Shown one piece after another: positions 62,755-64,000 of a stretch of DNA of 64,000 nt (positions within the stretch are counted from its first letter, which is position 1; each line of letters opens with the position of its first letter). The position numbers were made by a program, and so were the translations under genes. The notes beneath the pieces were generated by a model. The model was not told the origin of the DNA. It saw only the letters and a program-made list of their open reading frames with translations, and did no database searches. The stretch is from NCBI RefSeq assembly GCF_037975235.1, contig NZ_CP150241.1, positions 6,076,001 to 6,140,000 on the forward strand. The letters are read 5' to 3'. The DNA comes from Paenibacillus sp. FSL R5-0341. Lineage in GTDB: Bacteria; Bacillota; Bacilli; Paenibacillales; Paenibacillaceae.

Positions 62755-62788
62755 AAAAAAGCCCCACAGCTTGAAAGACTGAGGAGCT
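62755..62788 (-). terminator. Terminator of the SnoaL-like gene
   Basis: Minus-strand stem AGCTCCTCAG / CTGTGGGGCT with one mismatch, followed by TTTTTTTC. Confidence 0.7.
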
Positions 62789-62829
62789 ACATTTTCTAAC
62801 CAACTGAATTTCTAAATTACACTGCGCTA

Positions 62830-63219
62830 TTACTGATTATACTTGCTGAACGCATTCTGGTCGGCCTGTACATTCTCCAGATACACAATCTGCCCCGCAT
62901 CATTTACACGTGCGATATCAATGCCTGCTTTGGCATATACCGTTCCGTCTGCCGCTTGTCCGCATACCGCCCAGTTAGTTTGGTAGCTGCCGTCAGGCTG
63001 TTGCACCCACGCGTCCCACATGTGTTTTACATCCTTATTGTACTCGTAGAAAGCCTTCATAAAACCATCGAACCCTGTTCGACTGGTGCCGTTAAGCACA
63101 ATCTCTGCGTCCGGTGTAAACAGGGACAATAAATCCTGCATGGCGCGCTCATCTGTACGTGAAGCATCAAATAAACGGAAATAGTTGTTCAACAGTGTAG
63201 TGGTATTTGTAGTACTCAT
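62830..63219 (-). CDS. SnoaL/NTF2-like protein
   Basis: Protein of 129 aa of the cone-shaped NTF2 fold. DLLSLFTPDAEIVLNGTSRT is the central helix-strand and GFDGFMKAFYEYNKDVKHMW the following helices. Such proteins are isomerases, hydrolases or ligand carriers; no catalytic residue is clear. It is divergent from an ArsR gene, which probably controls it. AGGAGG precedes the ATG. Confidence 0.83.
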   Translation of the reverse strand: MSTTNTTTLLNNYFRLFDASRTDERAMQDLLSLFTPDAEIVLNGTSRTGFDGFMKAFYEYNKDVKHMWDAWVQQPDGSYQTNWAVCGQAADGTVYAKAGIDIARVNDAGQIVYLENVQADQNAFSKYNQ

Positions 63220-63256
63220 TTATATTCCTCCTAGAATAAAAAGCCATTTTCCAATC

Positions 63257-63288
63257 TTTCAGTTCTAATATTTTCGAACTAACTGAAA
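63257..63288. promoter_or_regulatory. Candidate ArsR operator
   Basis: TTTCAGTT (63257-63264) and AACTGAAA (63281-63288) are perfect inverted arms, with AGTTC/GAACT nested. It lies between the divergent SnoaL-like and ArsR genes. Confidence 0.5.
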
Positions 63289-63365
63289 AGAAATGTAACA
63301 TACATCCCCTACTACCTGCAAGGTATAGTTCGAAATTTTTCAAACATTGAAAGAGGAAGCTGAAT

Positions 63366-63386
63366 ATGCTAACGTCATACATATGA
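63366..63386 (+). CDS. Upstream mini-ORF (MLTSYI) overlapping arsR start
   Basis: Six codons from ATG 63366, with GAGGAAG 6-9 bases before it, end in TGA that overlaps ATG 63383 (ATGA). The ribosome site serves this mini-ORF better than the regulator, so translation may be coupled. Confidence 0.3.
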   Translation: MLTSYI

Positions 63387-63700
63387 GAACTCCAACGATA
63401 CCTATGGCTTCGGAATTGAAGCTGACCACGGTCTGCAATGCATTGGGTGATCCGATTCGCATGAAAATTGCACACTGTCTGGCCAGCTCTGGCGAGAAAA
63501 ACTGTTCCGCCTTCGAAGTAGACCATATTTCCAAATCCACGTTGTCCCATCACATCAAAATTTTACGTGAAGCTGGCGTGATCCAGCCGCGCATTGAAGG
63601 TAAACAGCACTTTTATTCCATACGAAAGGAAGAACTAAACGCTCGTTTCCCAGGTCTCGTCGAGATGATTCTGAATACAACCGAGGAATACGCACACTAA
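63383..63700 (+). CDS. ArsR-family winged-helix regulator
   Basis: Regulator of about 105 aa. LKLTTVCNALGDPIRMKIAH, CSAFEVDHISKSTLSHHIKI and LREAGVIQPRIEGKQHFYSI form the ArsR fold. Two cysteines (Cys in TTVCNAL and KNCSAFE) could bind metal, but the classic CVC box is absent. ATG 63383 is used; TTG 63347 gives 12 more residues and has no clear site. It likely represses the divergent SnoaL-like gene and perhaps the gene after it. Confidence 0.85.
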   Translation: MRTPTIPMASELKLTTVCNALGDPIRMKIAHCLASSGEKNCSAFEVDHISKSTLSHHIKILREAGVIQPRIEGKQHFYSIRKEELNARFPGLVEMILNTTEEYAH

Positions 63701-63769
63701 AGTAAGCAGGTTTGAGATCCAAGAACCACATCATCATAATCGCAATTCCCATATAAGGAGGCTAACCAT

Positions 63770-64000
63770 ATGGACAAAAAAGCGGCAAAGATACTGCTAA
63801 GCACCTTCTGGGGAGGTGGGGGCTGGAAAACAACCTCTCTACCCTTCTCCGGGGAGGAATTTGAATATGCCAAAAGCAACGGCGTCATGTTCGACCCACT
63901 CACGATCACACATGACGAGATTGTCCAGCGTCTGTACGACATGCATCAGGATGACTCGTTTAAAGAACGGGTGATTTCGGCCTTTTTACATAGTCTGTCC
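63770..64000 (+). CDS. Unidentified protein, partial (runs off the right edge)
   Basis: ATG 63770 follows AAGGAGG with an 8-base spacer; 77 codons are open to the window end. The product begins MDKKAAKILLSTFWGGGGWK and continues EYAKSNGVMFDPLTITHDEI. I do not recognise it; no signal peptide or membrane segment is visible in the part seen. It is 69 bp after arsR and could share its mRNA. Confidence 0.75.
   Translation, partial: MDKKAAKILLSTFWGGGGWKTTSLPFSGEEFEYAKSNGVMFDPLTITHDEIVQRLYDMHQDDSFKERVISAFLHSLS

Overview
This window looks like chromosomal DNA of a Paenibacillus-type member of the Bacillales. The base composition is balanced, Shine-Dalgarno sites are strong (AGGAGG/GGGGG types), TTG and GTG starts are frequent, and many products are typical of the group: stand-alone bacterial NO synthase, HmoB, GlpP-type antitermination, a CidR/CidA/CidB-like trio, LtaS-like sulfatase and an AbrB-family protein. 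I see no rRNA, tRNA, CRISPR array, prophage or intact insertion sequence.

Layout. 1-2195: end of a polyamine-type ABC importer operon (potA-potB-potC, minus strand, cut by the window edge). 2453-7674: an MFS permease, NO synthase, a Dps ferritin with a PerR-like box, a HAD phosphatase, a small basic protein behind a 9-codon leader peptide, and a small zinc ribbon. 7856-14774: a purine salvage cluster on the minus strand (lipoprotein, nucleoside hydrolase, two permeases, ATPase, adenine deaminase). Here a Pot-family importer is linked to nucleoside breakdown instead of polyamines. 15022-26866: DUF2294-like protein, zinc-ribbon membrane protein, DUF3105 protein, chemoreceptor, second nucleoside hydrolase, MmpL/TetR pair, GNAT, lipid kinase, DUF697-like protein. 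26969-31109: MarR plus a heterodimeric ABC exporter. 31507-41951: glucuronate isomerase, MBL hydrolase, lipoprotein, cytoplasmic alpha-amylase, nuclease-helicase fusion, HmoB, LtaS-like protein. 42136-44048: an AT-richer LysR/hydrolase pair. 44210-51779: GNATs and nitrilase, CidR-CidA-CidB-like genes, AbrB-HTH protein, DoxX/HxlR, Gfo/Idh oxidoreductase. 51848-55999: glpP-glpK-glpD. 56192-62227: GTP cyclohydrolase II, then a sugar ABC importer and gluconokinase. 62830-64000: SnoaL-like protein, ArsR and the start of an unidentified gene.

The most unusual content is non-coding. Family A is a long hairpin element of about 110-185 bp with at least four copies (12516-12641, 16671-16851, 19811-19994, 60506-60611). 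The arms differ in sequence between copies but stay complementary, which points to selection on a folded RNA or DNA. Family B is an element of exactly 195 bp with two copies (34861-35055 and 62281-62475). Four CTAACGAA-type units sit at identical offsets in both, two direct and two inverted, while the DNA between them has diverged. Several copies lie between a stop codon and a terminator, so they should be transcribed as 3' UTR. A leader peptide (MFNSKFFFY) with a possible SD-sequestering hairpin upstream of an unrecognised basic protein is a further candidate control system.

All calls rest on reading the sequence and on family knowledge. No database search was run, and start codons were revised where a better ribosome binding site was visible.
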